Positions 1 through 15,689 of a stretch of 64,000 nt of DNA are shown piece after piece. Within the stretch, counting starts at the first letter, position 1; each line of letters starts with the position of its first letter. This DNA is from Pseudomonas sp. PB106 (lineage in GTDB: Bacteria; Pseudomonadota; Gammaproteobacteria; Pseudomonadales; Pseudomonadaceae): assembly GCF_009764645.1 (NCBI RefSeq), contig NZ_RWIM01000118.1:21987-85986 (forward strand), read 5' to 3'. The notes under the pieces are model-generated. The model did not search any database. It worked only from the letters and a program-made list of their open reading frames with translations, and was not told the origin of the DNA. Position numbers and translations under genes: made by a program.

Positions 1-2
1 GC

Positions 3-28
3 AAGTGGCGGAAAGTGGCATGAAGTGG
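3..28 (+). promoter_or_regulatory. MraZ box: three direct repeats before mraZ
   Basis: AAGTGG occurs at 3-8, 13-18 and 23-28, an exact 10-base period, about one helical turn. MraZ proteins bind short G-rich direct repeats of this period upstream of their own gene, so this is most likely the autoregulatory site of the dcw promoter. More repeats may lie before the window starts. The function is inferred; the repeats are plainly visible. Confidence 0.72.
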
Positions 29-70
29 GTTTTTTGAGCTCAAAACGATAAAAATTGGAGAAACGCAGAC

Positions 71-526
71 GTGTTTCGCGGAGCTAACGCTATCAGTCTC
101 GACGCAAAGGGCCGTCTCGCTATGCCGAGCCGGTACCGTGACGAGCTCGATTCGCGCAGTTCTGGCCAATTAATCGTCACCATTGATGCCGTTGATCCGT
201 GTCTGTGTGTCTATCCGCTCGACGAGTGGGAAATTATTGAAACCAAGTTGCGCGCACTCCCTTCGCTTCGCGAAGAGAACCGTCGCCTGCAGCGTTTATT
301 GATCGGCAACGCCGTCGACCTCGAGCTCGATGGCAGTGGCCGTTTTCTGGTTCCACCGCGTCTGCGCGAGTACGCCAAGCTGGATAAGCGCGCAATGCTG
401 GTAGGCCAACTGAACAAGTTCCAATTGTGGGACGAGGATGCATGGAACGCGGTGTCTGCCGCTGACCTTGCTGCCATTCAACAACCGGGCGCGATGCCTG
501 ATGAACTGCGTGATTTGATCCTGTGA
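71..526 (+). CDS. mraZ: Transcriptional regulator MraZ
   Basis: MraZ is a nucleoid-associated DNA-binding protein and autorepressor at the head of the division and cell-wall cluster. The 151-residue product has two SpoVT/AbrB-type half-domains, each with the family's D/S-x-GR core: [13 protein letters not shown] near residues 11-23 and [13 protein letters not shown] near 86-98. The GTG start follows a GGAG about ten bases upstream. Its stop overlaps rsmH by four bases (GTGA), so the two are translationally coupled. The length matches Pseudomonas orthologues. Confidence 0.95.
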   Translation: MFRGANAISLDAKGRLAMPSRYRDELDSRSSGQLIVTIDAVDPCLCVYPLDEWEIIETKLRALPSLREENRRLQRLLIGNAVDLELDGSGRFLVPPRLREYAKLDKRAMLVGQLNKFQLWDEDAWNAVSAADLAAIQQPGAMPDELRDLIL

Positions 527-1466
527 CTATTGATAGCGGCTTTAACCACATCACCGTACTGCTTGACGAAGCCGTCGAGGCTCTCGCCGTACGTCCTGAT
601 GGCTGCTATCTGGACGGTACGTTCGGGCGCGGCGGACACAGCCGGTTGATCCTCAGCCAGCTCGGCACCGACGGTCGGCTCATCGGATTCGACAAAGATC
701 CTCAAGCGATTGCCACCGGGCAAACGCTAGCGGCCGAAGACGGCCGCTTTGTCGTTGTGCAGCGCAGCTTTGCCGAGCTGGGTTCGGTGGTTGCCGAGCA
801 AGGTCTGAGCGGCAAGGTCAGCGGCATTCTGCTTGATCTCGGCGTGTCGTCGCCGCAGCTCGACGACGCTGAGCGCGGTTTCAGTTTTCTCAACGACGGC
901 CCGCTGGACATGCGCATGGACCCGTCCCGCGGCATCAGCGCTGCCGAGTTCGTCAACACCGCGCCGGCTGAGGAAATCGCCCGGGTGTTCAAGGAATACG
1001 GCGAAGAACGTTTCTCCGGTCGCATGGCTCGCGCCGTCGCCGAGCGTCGCGACATCAAGCCGTTCGAGCGCACCGCCGATCTGGCTGAAGTATTGAAAGT
1101 CGCCAACCCGGCGTGGGAAAAGGGCAAAAACCCAGCCACCCGTGCGTTCCAGGGTTTGCGCATTCACGTCAACAACGAACTGGGTGATCTGGAAGCCGGC
1201 CTCGAGGCGGCGCTGGATGCTCTGGAAGTGGGCGGTCGCCTGGTGGTGATCAGCTTCCACTCCCTGGAAGACCGCATCGTCAAACTGTTCATGCGCAAGC
1301 TGGTGAAAGGCGAAGCCGACAACCTGCCGCGCAACCTGCCGGTTCGCCACGTCGCGTTCGAACCGAAAATCAAAGTCCATGGCAAAGCGCAGACGGCCTC
1401 CGACGCCGAACTCAAAGCCAACCCACGTTCCCGTAGCGCCGTCATGCGCGTCGCGGAGAAGTTGCG

Positions 1467-1470
<4 letters not shown>
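523..1470 (+). CDS. rsmH: 16S rRNA (cytosine1402-N4)-methyltransferase RsmH
   Basis: RsmH (MraW) transfers a methyl group from S-adenosylmethionine to N4 of C1402 in 16S rRNA, tuning the decoding centre. The 315-residue protein shows the glycine-rich SAM loop [10 protein letters not shown] near residues 31-40, the [12 protein letters not shown] motif near 103-114, and a C-terminal end rich in basic and NPRSRSA residues typical of the family. GTG start, overlapping the mraZ stop; its own TGA overlaps ftsL. Second gene of the dcw operon. Confidence 0.96.
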
Positions 1471-3498
<2,028 letters not shown>

Positions 3499-3499
<1 letters not shown>

Positions 3500-4962
3500 T
3501 GTCATTAAGTCTGAACAAGATATTCCCCCACGCCGGCCACGATCTGTTGATCCGTGAATTGGCGCTGGACAGCCGCAACGTGCGCGCAGGCGATCTGTTC
3601 CTCGCCGTGCCTGGCGGCAAATTCGATGGCCGTGCGCACATCGCCGATGCCCTGCAACGTGGCGCGGCTGCGGTTGCTTATGAAGTCGAAGGCGCCACCG
3701 TGCTGCCGATCACCGACGTGCCGCTGATTCCGGTCAAAGGCCTGGCGGCGCAGCTGTCGGACATCGCCGGACGTTTTTACGGTGAGCCAAGCCATCACTT
3801 GAACCTGATCGGCGTGACTGGCACCAACGGCAAGACCAGCGTGACCCAATTGGTCGCGCAGGCACTGGATCTGCTCGGCCAGCATTGCGGCATCGTCGGC
3901 ACCCTCGGCTCCGGCTTCCATGGCGCACTGGAAAGCGGCCTGCACACCACGCCGAATCCGATCGCCGTGCAAGCGACCCTGGGCGACCTGAAAAAGGCCG
4001 GCGCCAAAGCCGTGGCCATGGAAGTGTCGTCTCACGGTCTGGATCAGGGCCGCGTTACTGCCTTGGCGTTCGACGTCGCAGTGATGACCAACCTGTCCCG
4101 CGATCATCTGGATTATCACGGCACCATGCAGGCGTACGCCGAGGCCAAGGCCAAGCTGTTCGCCTGGAATGACCTGAAGTGCCGCGTGGTCAACCTCGAC
4201 GACGATTTCGGCCGGCAACTGGCCGCTGAAAAACGTGAGTCGCGCTTGATCACTTATAGCCTGCTCGACAGCAGCGCCTATCTGTATTGCCGCGAAGCGC
4301 AGTTCGACGACCACGGCGTGCGCGCCACGCTGGTCACGCCGCAGGGCGAGCATCATCTGCGCAGCACGCTGCTCGGCCGTTTCAACCTGAGCAACGTCCT
4401 GGCGGCGGTCGGTGCCTTGCTCGGTCTGGATTACGCGCTCGACGAAATTCTCAAAGTGCTGCCGAAACTCGAAGGCCCGGCCGGACGTATGCAACGTCTG
4501 GGTGGCGGCACGCAGCCGTTGGTGGTGGTCGATTACGCTCACACCCCGGATGCATTGGAAAAAGTCCTGACCGCGTTGCGCCCGCACGTCAAAGGTCAAC
4601 TGCTGTGCCTGTTCGGCTGTGGCGGTGACCGTGATCGCGGCAAGCGTCCGTTGATGGCTGAAGTGGTCGAGCGTCTGGCCGATCAGGTGCTGGTCACCGA
4701 CGACAACCCGCGCACCGAAGACCCAGCAGTGATTTTCGACGACATCCGCGCCGGTTTCACCGCTGTGGATAAAGTCACTTTCGTCGCTGGCCGTGGCCAG
4801 GCGATTGCGCAACTGGTCGCCGGCGCGTCCGCCGAAGACGTGATTGTCCTGGCCGGTAAAGGTCACGAGGACTATCAGGAAATCAATGGCGTGCGTCATG
4901 CCTTCTCTGATCTGGTCGAGGCTGATCACGCCCTGACCGCTTGGGAGGTGGCCCATGCTTAA
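3499..4962 (+). CDS. murE: UDP-MurNAc-tripeptide ligase MurE
   Basis: Adds meso-diaminopimelate to UDP-MurNAc-L-Ala-D-Glu in the cytoplasm. The 487-residue protein has the Mur-ligase layout: N-terminal UDP-binding Rossmann domain, central ATPase with GVTGTNGKTS near residues 109-118, and a C-terminal domain. The DDNPRTED motif, which in this family recognises meso-DAP, is present near residue 401. ATG overlaps the ftsI stop by one base, and its end overlaps murF by eight bases. Confidence 0.97.
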
Positions 4963-6322
4963 GGCCTTGAAACTCAGCGAGCTGACCAACGCCCTGAATG
5001 CACGCCTGATTGCTGCCGATGCCAGTTTCGACGGCGTCAGCATCGACAGCCGTGCGATCCAGCCTGGGCAACTGTTTATTGCGTTGACCGGTCCGCGTTT
5101 CGACGGTCATGACTATTTGAATGACGTTGCCGCCAAAGGCGCCGTCGCTGCACTGGTCGAACGTGAAGTGGCCGACAGCACCTTGCCGCAACTGCTGGTC
5201 AAGGACACCCGTCAGGCCCTCGGCCAGTTGGGCGCGCTGAACCGTGCTGCATTCACTCAGCCTGTCGCAGCGATCACCGGTTCCAGCGGCAAGACCACCG
5301 TCAAGGAAATGCTCGCGAGCATCCTGCGCACGCGCGGTCCGGTGTTGGCGACCCGTGGCAATCTGAATAACGACCTCGGCGCACCGCTGACTCTGCTCGA
5401 ACTGGCCCCGGAACACACTTCGGCGGTGATCGAACTGGGTGCCTCGCGTCTGGGTGAAATCGCTTACACCGTCGGGCTGACCAAGCCGCACGTCGCGATC
5501 CTGAACAATGCCGGCACTGCGCACGTCGGTGAGTTTGGCGGGCCGGAAAAAATCGTCGAAGCCAAAGGCGAAATCATCGACGGACTGGCGGCTGATGGTG
5601 TTGCCGTGCTCAACCTCGATGACAAGGCTTTCGGTATCTGGAAGACCCGTGCCGGCGCGCGCAAGGTGCTGACTTTTGCCCTGAGCAACACGCACGCGGA
5701 CTTCTACGCCAGCGATCTGAGCACCGATGCCCGTGGTTGCCCGGCCTTCAATCTGCACACACCTGAAGGTGTCGAGCGCGTTCAACTGAACCTGCTCGGC
5801 ACCCACAACGTCGCCAATTCCATGGCCGCCGCGGCTGCCGCTCACGCCTTGGGCGTGTCGCTGTTCAGCATCGCCACCGGGCTTGGCGCCGTGCAACCGG
5901 TCAAGGGTCGCACCGTCGCGCAACTGGCGAAGAACGGCATGCGCGTGATCGATGACACTTACAACGCAAACCCCACCTCGATGTGCGCCGCCGTTGATAT
6001 ACTCGCCGGCTTTTCCGGCCGCACCGTCCTGGTGCTCGGAGATATCGGCGAGTTGGGCGATTGGGCGGAGCAGGGGCACCGCGACGTGGGCGAGTACGCC
6101 CGGGGCAAGGTTTCCGCGCTTTATGCCGTTGGGCCAAACATGGTTCACGCCGTGAACGCATTCGGTGAACAGGCGCATCACTTCGGAACGCAAGCCGAAC
6201 TGATCCAGGCCCTCGACGCCGAGCAGGACACAAACACCACAATTTTGATCAAGGGTTCGCGCAGTGCAGCGATGGAAAACATCGTTGCGGCTCTGTGCGG
6301 GTCCAGTCTGGAGAAACATTAA
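4955..6322 (+). CDS. murF: UDP-MurNAc-tripeptide:D-Ala-D-Ala ligase MurF
   Basis: Completes the UDP-MurNAc-pentapeptide by adding D-alanyl-D-alanine. 455 residues with the ATP-binding loop [14 protein letters not shown] near residue 107, the central Mur ligase motif [10 protein letters not shown], and a C-terminal DDTYNANP segment. The start overlaps murE; the TAA stop shares a base with the mraY ATG. Confidence 0.97.
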   Translation: MLKALKLSELTNALNARLIAADASFDGVSIDSRAIQPGQLFIALTGPRFDGHDYLNDVAAKGAVAALVEREVADSTLPQLLVKDTRQALGQLGALNRAAFTQPVAAITGSSGKTTVKEMLASILRTRGPVLATRGNLNNDLGAPLTLLELAPEHTSAVIELGASRLGEIAYTVGLTKPHVAILNNAGTAHVGEFGGPEKIVEAKGEIIDGLAADGVAVLNLDDKAFGIWKTRAGARKVLTFALSNTHADFYASDLSTDARGCPAFNLHTPEGVERVQLNLLGTHNVANSMAAAAAAHALGVSLFSIATGLGAVQPVKGRTVAQLAKNGMRVIDDTYNANPTSMCAAVDILAGFSGRTVLVLGDIGELGDWAEQGHRDVGEYARGKVSALYAVGPNMVHAVNAFGEQAHHFGTQAELIQALDAEQDTNTTILIKGSRSAAMENIVAALCGSSLEKH

Positions 6323-7404
6323 TGCTGCTGCTGCTAGCGGAGTATCTGCAACAGTTCTACAAAGGCTTCGCGGTCTTTCAGTACCTGACCCTGCGCGGGA
6401 TCCTCGGTGTGCTGACCGCGCTGGTTTTGTCGCTGTGCTATGGCCCGTGGATGATCCGCACCCTGCAGAACCGTCAGATCGGGCAATCCGTGCGTAACGA
6501 CGGCCCGCAATCGCACCTGTCCAAGTCGGGTACACCGACCATGGGCGGCGCGCTGATTCTGTCTTCGATCGGCGTCAGCACGTTGCTCTGGGCTGACCTG
6601 AGCAACCGCTACGTCTGGACTGTTCTGCTGGTGACCCTGCTGTTCGGCGCCATCGGCTGGGTCGACGATTACCGCAAAGTCATCGAGAAGAACTCGCGTG
6701 GTTTGCCGAGCCGCTGGAAGTATTTCTGGCAGTCGGTGTTCGGCCTCGGTGCAGCGATCTTCCTTTATATGACCGCGTCCACTCCGGTGGAAACCACGCT
6801 GATCCTGCCGATGCTCAAGGACTACAGCATTCCGCTGGGCCTGGGCTTCATCGTGCTGACTTACTTCGTGATCGTCGGTTCGAGCAACGCGGTCAACCTG
6901 ACTGACGGCCTCGACGGTCTGGCGATCATGCCCACCGTGATGGTCGGCGGTGGCCTCGGCATCTTCTGCTACCTGTCGGGTAACGTGAAATTCGCTGAAT
7001 ACCTGCTGATCCCTTATGTGCCGGGCGCGGGTGAACTGATTGTGTTCTGCGGTGCGCTGATCGGTGCCGGCCTCGGCTTCCTCTGGTTCAACACCTATCC
7101 GGCGCAAGTGTTCATGGGCGACGTCGGTGCACTGGCACTTGGCGCGGCACTGGGCACCATCGCCGTGATCGTCCGTCAGGAAATCGTCCTGTTCATCATG
7201 GGCGGCGTGTTTGTGATGGAAACCCTGTCAGTCGTCATTCAGGTTGCGTCCTTTAAGCTGACCGGTCGCCGTGTGTTCCGCATGGCGCCGATCCACCACC
7301 ACTTTGAACTCAAGGGCTGGCCCGAGCCGCGCGTGATCGTCCGTTTCTGGATCATCACCGTGATTCTCGTGTTGGTTGGCCTTGCCACCCTGAAGCTGAG
7401 GTAG
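6322..7404 (+). CDS. mraY: Phospho-MurNAc-pentapeptide translocase MraY
   Basis: Inner-membrane enzyme that transfers phospho-MurNAc-pentapeptide onto undecaprenyl phosphate to make lipid I. 360 residues, about ten membrane helices, with the catalytic VDDYRK segment near residue 115, the [10 protein letters not shown] motif near 192 and the HHHFELKGW loop near 316. The ATG at 6322 is chosen because it overlaps the murF stop as TAATG and gives the usual family length; an in-frame extension further upstream lies inside murF. Confidence 0.96.
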   Translation: MLLLLAEYLQQFYKGFAVFQYLTLRGILGVLTALVLSLCYGPWMIRTLQNRQIGQSVRNDGPQSHLSKSGTPTMGGALILSSIGVSTLLWADLSNRYVWTVLLVTLLFGAIGWVDDYRKVIEKNSRGLPSRWKYFWQSVFGLGAAIFLYMTASTPVETTLILPMLKDYSIPLGLGFIVLTYFVIVGSSNAVNLTDGLDGLAIMPTVMVGGGLGIFCYLSGNVKFAEYLLIPYVPGAGELIVFCGALIGAGLGFLWFNTYPAQVFMGDVGALALGAALGTIAVIVRQEIVLFIMGGVFVMETLSVVIQVASFKLTGRRVFRMAPIHHHFELKGWPEPRVIVRFWIITVILVLVGLATLKLR

Positions 7405-7409
7405 AACGA

Positions 7410-8756
7410 GTGTCTCTGATCGCTTCTGACCACTTCCGCATCGTTGTCGGCCTCGGCAAGAGCGGCATGTCCCTGGTTCGCTTCCTGGCGAACCGGGGCA
7501 CGTCGTTTGCCGTGGCGGACACGCGGGAAAATCCACCGGAACTGGCCACGCTCAAGCGTGACTATCCGCACGTGGAAGTGCGTTGTGGCGAGCTGGACGT
7601 CGAATTCCTCTGCCGTGCCGACGAGCTCTACGTGAGCCCCGGCCTGGCGCTGGCGACCCCGGCCCTGCAAGCCGCTGCGGCCCGTGGCGTGAAACTGTCC
7701 GGTGACATTGAGCTGTTCGCGCGTAACGCGCAGGCGCCGATCGTGGCCATCAGTGGTTCCAACGCGAAAAGCACCGTCACCACCCTGGTCGGCGAGATGG
7801 CGGCTGCGGCCGGCAAACGCGTCGCCGTCGGCGGCAACCTTGGCACTCCGGCGCTGGATCTGCTCCGCGACGACGTCGAGCTGTACGTGATGGAGTTGTC
7901 GAGCTTCCAGCTGGAAACCACCGACCAGCTCAACGCCGAAGTGGCTACCGTACTGAACATCAGCGAAGACCACATGGATCGCTACAGCGGTCTGCCGGCC
8001 TACCACTTGGCCAAGCACCGGATCTTCCGTGGCGCCAAGCAGTTCGTGGTCAACCGTCAGGATGCGCTGAGCCGTCCGCTGATGGGCGAGGGCCAGCCAT
8101 GCTGGACCTTCGGCCTGACCAAACCGGATTTCAAGGCGTTCGGTATCCGTGAAGAAGACGGCGAGAAATATCTGGCCTTCGAATTCGAGAACCTGATGCC
8201 GGTGCGAGAACTGAAGATTCGCGGCGCCCACAATCAATCCAATGCCCTCGCGGCATTGGCGCTGGGTCATGCTGTCGGTCTGCCGTTCGATGCGATGCTC
8301 GCGGCGTTGCGCACTTTCGCCGGTCTCGAACATCGCTGCCAGTGGGTGCGCGATCTCGACGGCGTGGCGTACTACAACGATTCCAAAGCCACTAACGTTG
8401 GCGCCGCTCTTGCCGCCATCGAAGGCTTGGGTGCGGACATCAACGGTAAGGTCATTCTGATCGCTGGTGGCGATGGCAAGGGTGTCGAGTTCAACGATTT
8501 GCGTGATCCGGTGGCGGCCAACTGCCGCGCCGTGATCCTGATGGGCCGTGACTCCGACAAGATCGGCGAGGCCATCGGCGATGCCGTGCCTTTGATTCGC
8601 GCGACCTCGCTGGTCGACGCCGTCGCACAATGCCGCGCCGCCGCCCAGCCGGGTGACGTGGTGCTGTTGTCGCCGGCCTGTGCCAGTTTCGACATGTTCA
8701 AAAATTACGAAGACCGTGGTCACCAGTTCGTCCGCGCTGTGGAGGAACTGGCATGA
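7410..8756 (+). CDS. murD: UDP-MurNAc-L-alanine:D-glutamate ligase MurD
   Basis: Adds D-glutamate to UDP-MurNAc-L-alanine. 448 residues with an N-terminal GLGKSGMS nucleotide-type loop, the ATP-binding SGSNAKSTVT near residue 114, MELSSFQLE, and NDSKATNV in the C-terminal part. The P-loop reads NAKST where many MurD have NGKST/NAKST; the alanine form is common in Pseudomonas. The start is GTG, five bases after the mraY stop. Confidence 0.96.
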   Translation: MSLIASDHFRIVVGLGKSGMSLVRFLANRGTSFAVADTRENPPELATLKRDYPHVEVRCGELDVEFLCRADELYVSPGLALATPALQAAAARGVKLSGDIELFARNAQAPIVAISGSNAKSTVTTLVGEMAAAAGKRVAVGGNLGTPALDLLRDDVELYVMELSSFQLETTDQLNAEVATVLNISEDHMDRYSGLPAYHLAKHRIFRGAKQFVVNRQDALSRPLMGEGQPCWTFGLTKPDFKAFGIREEDGEKYLAFEFENLMPVRELKIRGAHNQSNALAALALGHAVGLPFDAMLAALRTFAGLEHRCQWVRDLDGVAYYNDSKATNVGAALAAIEGLGADINGKVILIAGGDGKGVEFNDLRDPVAANCRAVILMGRDSDKIGEAIGDAVPLIRATSLVDAVAQCRAAAQPGDVVLLSPACASFDMFKNYEDRGHQFVRAVEELA

Positions 8757-9970
8757 GCCTGCGCAATATCATCAAACCGTATCCGTCGCCGATCATCACC
8801 GGGCGCGGCATCGACCTCGATTTCCCGATGCTCGCCGGTTGCCTGGCGCTGCTCGGTCTCGGTTTGATCATGATCGCCTCGGCGTCCACTGAAGTGGCGG
8901 CGGCGCAGTCGGGCAGTCCGCTGTATTACATGATTCGCCACCTTATTTACGTGGTGCTGGGCCTGGGCGCGTGCATCGTCACCATGATGATTCCGATTGC
9001 CACCTGGCAACGCCTTGGCTGGCTGATGCTGATCGGTGCGTTCGGTTTGCTGGTGATGGTGATCATCCCCGGCATCGGGCGCGAAGTGAACGGTTCGATG
9101 CGCTGGATCGGTTTCAGCTTCTTCAACGTGCAGCCTTCGGAAATCGCCAAGGTGTTCGTGGTGATCTACCTCGCCGGTTATCTGGTGCGTCGCCAGAAAG
9201 AAGTGCGCGAGAGCTGGATGGGTTTCTTCAAGCCGTTCATCGTGCTGCTGCCGATGGCCGGTCTGTTGCTGATGGAGCCGGACTTCGGTGCCACCGTGGT
9301 GATGATGGGCGCTGCGGCGGCCATGCTATTCCTCGGCGGAGTCGGGTTGTTCCGCTTCTCGCTGATGGTGGTGTTGGCGGTCGGGGCCGTGGTGCTGTTG
9401 ATTCAGATGCAGCCGTATCGAATGGCGCGTCTGACCAACTTCGCCGACCCGTGGGCTGACCAGTTCGGCGCCGGTTATCAACTGTCGCAAGCGTTGATCG
9501 CGTTCGGTCGCGGTGAATGGCTCGGCGTGGGTCTGGGCAACAGCGTGCAGAAGCAGTTCTACCTGCCGGAAGCGCACACCGACTTCGTGTTCTCGGTATT
9601 GGCTGAAGAACTGGGCGCGGTCGGTTCGCTGTGCACCGTCGCGCTGTTCGTGTTCGTGTGTATTCGCGGCATGTACATCGGCTTGTGGGCGGAAAAAGCC
9701 AAACAGTTCTTCGCTGCTTATGTGGCTTACGGTCTGTCGTTCCTGTGGATTGGTCAGTTCCTGATCAACATCGGGGTGAACGTCGGCCTGCTGCCAACCA
9801 AGGGTCTGACCTTGCCGTTCCTCAGTTACGGCGGCAGTTCGCTGGTGATCTGCTGTGCCTGCCTTGGCTTGTTGCTGAGGATCGAGTGGGAGAGTCGAAC
9901 CCACCTCGGCAGCGAAGAGATGGAATTCCATGAGAGCGACTTCGCTGAGGAGCCGAATCATGGGCGCTAA
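8753..9970 (+). CDS. ftsW: Septal peptidoglycan glycosyltransferase FtsW
   Basis: SEDS-family polymerase that extends glycan strands from lipid II at the septum with FtsI. 405 residues, about ten transmembrane helices, ending in the conserved GLTLPFLSYGGSS loop near residue 350 and an acidic cytoplasmic tail. The MEPDFGA motif near residue 173 carries a conserved acidic residue of the SEDS family. ATGA overlap with murD and an 11-base overlap with murG. Confidence 0.96.
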   Translation: MSLRNIIKPYPSPIITGRGIDLDFPMLAGCLALLGLGLIMIASASTEVAAAQSGSPLYYMIRHLIYVVLGLGACIVTMMIPIATWQRLGWLMLIGAFGLLVMVIIPGIGREVNGSMRWIGFSFFNVQPSEIAKVFVVIYLAGYLVRRQKEVRESWMGFFKPFIVLLPMAGLLLMEPDFGATVVMMGAAAAMLFLGGVGLFRFSLMVVLAVGAVVLLIQMQPYRMARLTNFADPWADQFGAGYQLSQALIAFGRGEWLGVGLGNSVQKQFYLPEAHTDFVFSVLAEELGAVGSLCTVALFVFVCIRGMYIGLWAEKAKQFFAAYVAYGLSFLWIGQFLINIGVNVGLLPTKGLTLPFLSYGGSSLVICCACLGLLLRIEWESRTHLGSEEMEFHESDFAEEPNHGR

Positions 9971-11022
9971 CGTATTGATCATGGCCGGCGGCACCGGCGG
10001 TCACGTGTTCCCGGCGCTGGCCTGTGCCCGCGAGTTTCAGGCGCGCGGCTACACCGTGCACTGGCTCGGCACGCCACGCGGAATCGAAAACGAACTGGTC
10101 CCGGCCGCAGGTCTTGAACTGCACCGGATCAACGCCACTGGCCTGCGCGGCAAGGGCAAGCTGTCGCTGCTCAAGGCGCCGTTCATGCTGTTGAAATCGG
10201 TGTGGCAGGCGCGGGCGATCATTCGTCGCTTGAAGCCGGTTTGCGTGGTCGGCTTCGGTGGTTATGTGACTGGCCCTGGGGGGCTTGCCGCGAAACTGGC
10301 CGGCGTGCCGGTGATCGTTCACGAGCAGAACGCCGTGGCCGGCACCGCCAATCGGTTGCTGGTGCCGTTCGCCGCCCGGGTGTGTGAAGCCTTCCCCGAC
10401 ACCTTTACTCTGTCGGACACCCGCCGTACCACCGGAAACCCGGTGCGCAGCGAGCTGTTCCTCGACACATCGCGACCTGCTCTGGCCGGTCGAAAAGCGC
10501 GTTTGCTGATCCTTGGCGGAAGCCTCGGCGCTGAACCGTTGAACAAATTGCTGCCTGAAGCCCTGGCCCAAGTCGCTGCCGATTTGCGCCCGGAAGTGTT
10601 TCATCAGGCCGGCAAAAACCACGATGAAGTGACTGCAGAGCGCTACCGCGCCGCCGGCGTCGATGCGCAGGTGCAGCCGTTCATCAAAGACATGGCCCAA
10701 GCCTATGGCTGGGCTGACCTGGTGGTGTGCCGCGCAGGCGCGTTGACCATCAGTGAGCTGGCTGCCGCCGGTCTGCCCTCGATGCTGGTGCCTTTGCCCC
10801 ACGCGATTGACGATCACCAGACCCGCAACGCCGATTATTTGGCCCGTGAAGGCGCTGCCTTCCTGATGCCGCAAAGAACGACTGGTGCCGCGGACCTTGC
10901 CGCGCGCCTGACAGAGGTCTTGATGCAACCGCAACGACTCGAAGATATGGCCCAAGCGGCCCGCCGTCTGGCGAAACCCGATGCCACCCGTAGCGTGGTC
11001 GATACCTGTCTGGAGGTGGCTC

Positions 11023-11030
<8 letters not shown>
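9960..11030 (+). CDS. murG: Lipid II synthase MurG
   Basis: GT28-family glycosyltransferase on the inner face of the membrane that adds GlcNAc from UDP-GlcNAc to lipid I. 356 residues with the N-terminal glycine-rich loop [21 protein letters not shown] near residue 94, HEQNAVAG near 122 and the donor-binding [14 protein letters not shown] stretch near 261. The ATG at 9960 fits the family start; an in-frame upstream extension is inside ftsW. Confidence 0.96.
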
Positions 11031-13439
<2,409 letters not shown>

Positions 13440-13443
13440 GACG

Positions 13444-14310
13444 ATGCAAGGCGCTCAGCTCCGACATCAGCCTCCCGCACCCGGCCGCAAGCCGGTGCCG
13501 CGGGGTGCCAGCCGCATGGTGGCGAAAGAGCCGATGTCCGCGCGCCTGCCGAAAGCCAATTTCGGCTTCGTGAAAAGTCTGTTCTGGCCAGTGCTGTTGG
13601 TCGTGCTGGGTTTTGGTACCTACGAAGGGGCAACGCGTTTGCTGCCGTACGCCGACCGGCCGATCAGCAAGATCGCCGTTCAGGGCGACCTGAGTTACAT
13701 CAGTCAGCAAGCGGTGCAGCAGCGAATCGCCCCGTATGTGGCGTCGAGTTTCTTCACCATCGACCTCGCCGGGATGCGTACCGAGCTTGAGCAGATGCCC
13801 TGGATCGCCCACGCCGAAGTACGTCGGGTGTGGCCGGACCAGGTAGTGATCCGCCTCGAAGAGCAACTGCCTGTGGCGCGTTGGGGCGACGAGTCGTTGC
13901 TGAACAACCAGGGCCAGGCGTTCACGCCAAAGGAGCTGGCGAACTACGAACACCTGCCGCAGCTGTTTGGCCCACAACGGGCCCAGCAGCAAGTGATGCA
14001 GCAGTATCAGGTGCTGAGCCAGATGCTGCGGCCGTTGGGCTTCTCGATTGCACGCCTGGAACTGCGTGAACGCGGGAGCTGGTTCCTGACCACCGGTGCC
14101 GGCAGTTCCGGCCCCGGCATCGAGTTGCTGCTGGGACGCGGCAACCTGGTGGAAAAGATGCGCCGCTTTATCGCCATCTATGACAAGACGCTTAAAGACC
14201 AGATTACGAACATTGCGCGCATCGATCTGCGCTACGCCAACGGCCTCGCTGTTGGCTGGCGGGAACCTGTAGCGCCGACGACAGCCCAACCCGCTGTCGC
14301 AAAGAATTAA
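13444..14310 (+). CDS. ftsQ: Cell division protein FtsQ
   Basis: Bitopic divisome scaffold that binds FtsB and FtsL. 288 residues: a basic cytoplasmic tail of about 45 residues, one membrane segment near 47-65, a POTRA domain beginning [14 protein letters not shown], and a C-terminal beta domain. The ATG at 13444 gives the usual Pseudomonas length. Adjacent to ftsA, 15 bases downstream. Confidence 0.95.
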   Translation: MQGAQLRHQPPAPGRKPVPRGASRMVAKEPMSARLPKANFGFVKSLFWPVLLVVLGFGTYEGATRLLPYADRPISKIAVQGDLSYISQQAVQQRIAPYVASSFFTIDLAGMRTELEQMPWIAHAEVRRVWPDQVVIRLEEQLPVARWGDESLLNNQGQAFTPKELANYEHLPQLFGPQRAQQQVMQQYQVLSQMLRPLGFSIARLELRERGSWFLTTGAGSSGPGIELLLGRGNLVEKMRRFIAIYDKTLKDQITNIARIDLRYANGLAVGWREPVAPTTAQPAVAKN

Positions 14311-14325
14311 GAAGAGGCAGGACCC

Positions 14326-15585
14326 ATGGCAAACGTGCAAAGCGGCAAAATGATCGTCGGTCTCGATATCGGCACCTCCAAGGTGGTGGCGCTGGTCGGC
14401 GAGGTCTCCGACGACGGCTCGCTGGAAATCGTCGGGATCGGTACCCACCCGTCCCGTGGCCTGAAGAAGGGCGTGGTGGTCAACATCGAATCCACCGTGC
14501 AATCGATCCAGCGCGCGATCGAAGAAGCCCAACTGATGGCGGGCTGCCGCATTCACTCGGCGTTCGTCGGTGTGGCGGGCAATCACATCCGCAGCCTGAA
14601 CTCCCACGGCATCGTCGCGATCCGTGATCGCGAAGTCAGCTCGGCCGACCTTGAGCGCGTCCTCGACGCCGCTCAGGCTGTGGCGATCCCGGCTGACCAG
14701 CGCGTGCTGCACACCCTGCCGCAGGATTACGTGATCGATAACCAGGAAGGCGTGCGGGAGCCACTGGGCATGTCCGGCGTACGTCTGGAAGCCAAGGTTC
14801 ACGTGGTCACCTGCGCCGTCAACGCCGCACAGAACATTGAAAAATGCGTGCGCCGCTGCGGTCTGGAAATCGACGACATCATCCTCGAGCAACTGGCCTC
14901 GGCCTACTCGGTACTGACCGACGACGAGAAAGAACTGGGCGTGTGCCTGGTCGACATCGGCGGCGGCACCACCGACATCGCGATCTTCACCGAAGGCGCG
15001 ATCCGTCACACCGCGGTGATCCCGATTGCCGGTGATCAGGTGACCAACGACATCGCCATGGCGTTGCGCACCCCGACCCAGTACGCCGAAGAGATCAAGA
15101 TTCGCTACGCCTGCGCCCTGGCCAAACTGGCCGGCGCCGGTGAAACCATCAAGGTGCCGAGCGTTGGCGACCGTCCACCGCGCGAACTGTCGCGTCAGGC
15201 CCTGGCCGAAGTGGTCGAACCGCGTTACGACGAACTGTTCACGCTGATTCAGGCCGAGCTGCGTCGCAGCGGCTACGAAGACCTGATCCCGGCCGGCATC
15301 GTCCTCACTGGCGGTACATCGAAGATGGAAGGCGCCACTGAACTGGCCGAAGAAATCTTCCACATGCCGGTTCGTCTGGGCGTGCCGCACGGCGTCAAAG
15401 GTCTGGATGACGTGGTACGCAACCCGATTTATTCCACTGGCGTTGGCTTGTTGATGTACGGCCTGCAAAAGCAGTCCGACGGGATCTCGTTCTCGGGCAT
15501 CGGCAGCCGCGACAGCTACAGCAACGAAGAGCCGCAGGCGCCGTTGCTGGACCGATTGAAGAAGTGGGTTCAAGGCAACTTTTAA
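14326..15585 (+). CDS. ftsA: Cell division protein FtsA
   Basis: Actin-like protein that tethers FtsZ filaments to the membrane and recruits later divisome proteins. 419 residues with the phosphate-1 motif GLDIGTSKVVALVGE near residue 9, phosphate-2 DIGGGTTDIAIF near 210, the GIVLTGG adenosine motif near 325, and a C-terminal amphipathic helix (LDRLKKWVQGNF) that is the membrane anchor. Confidence 0.97.
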   Translation: MANVQSGKMIVGLDIGTSKVVALVGEVSDDGSLEIVGIGTHPSRGLKKGVVVNIESTVQSIQRAIEEAQLMAGCRIHSAFVGVAGNHIRSLNSHGIVAIRDREVSSADLERVLDAAQAVAIPADQRVLHTLPQDYVIDNQEGVREPLGMSGVRLEAKVHVVTCAVNAAQNIEKCVRRCGLEIDDIILEQLASAYSVLTDDEKELGVCLVDIGGGTTDIAIFTEGAIRHTAVIPIAGDQVTNDIAMALRTPTQYAEEIKIRYACALAKLAGAGETIKVPSVGDRPPRELSRQALAEVVEPRYDELFTLIQAELRRSGYEDLIPAGIVLTGGTSKMEGATELAEEIFHMPVRLGVPHGVKGLDDVVRNPIYSTGVGLLMYGLQKQSDGISFSGIGSRDSYSNEEPQAPLLDRLKKWVQGNF

Positions 15586-15592
15586 AAGCAGT

Positions 15593-15611
15593 TCGAAGCG
15601 TCAAGCTTCGA
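15593..15611. repeat. Hairpin between ftsA and ftsZ
   Basis: A perfect seven-base inverted repeat, TCGAAGC / GCTTCGA, with a five-base loop sits eight bases after the ftsA stop in the 104-base gap before ftsZ. It has no T-run, so it is not an obvious terminator; it could stabilise the processed ftsZ mRNA. The rest of the gap is A-rich and likely holds an ftsZ-proximal promoter and the GGAG ribosome site. Confidence 0.45.
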
Positions 15612-15689
15612 GCGGCAAGCAGTAGCAGTAGATGCACCGCAACAAACATGCAGTAGGCGAAAAAACTAGAGAATGTAAGGAGAGGGAAA

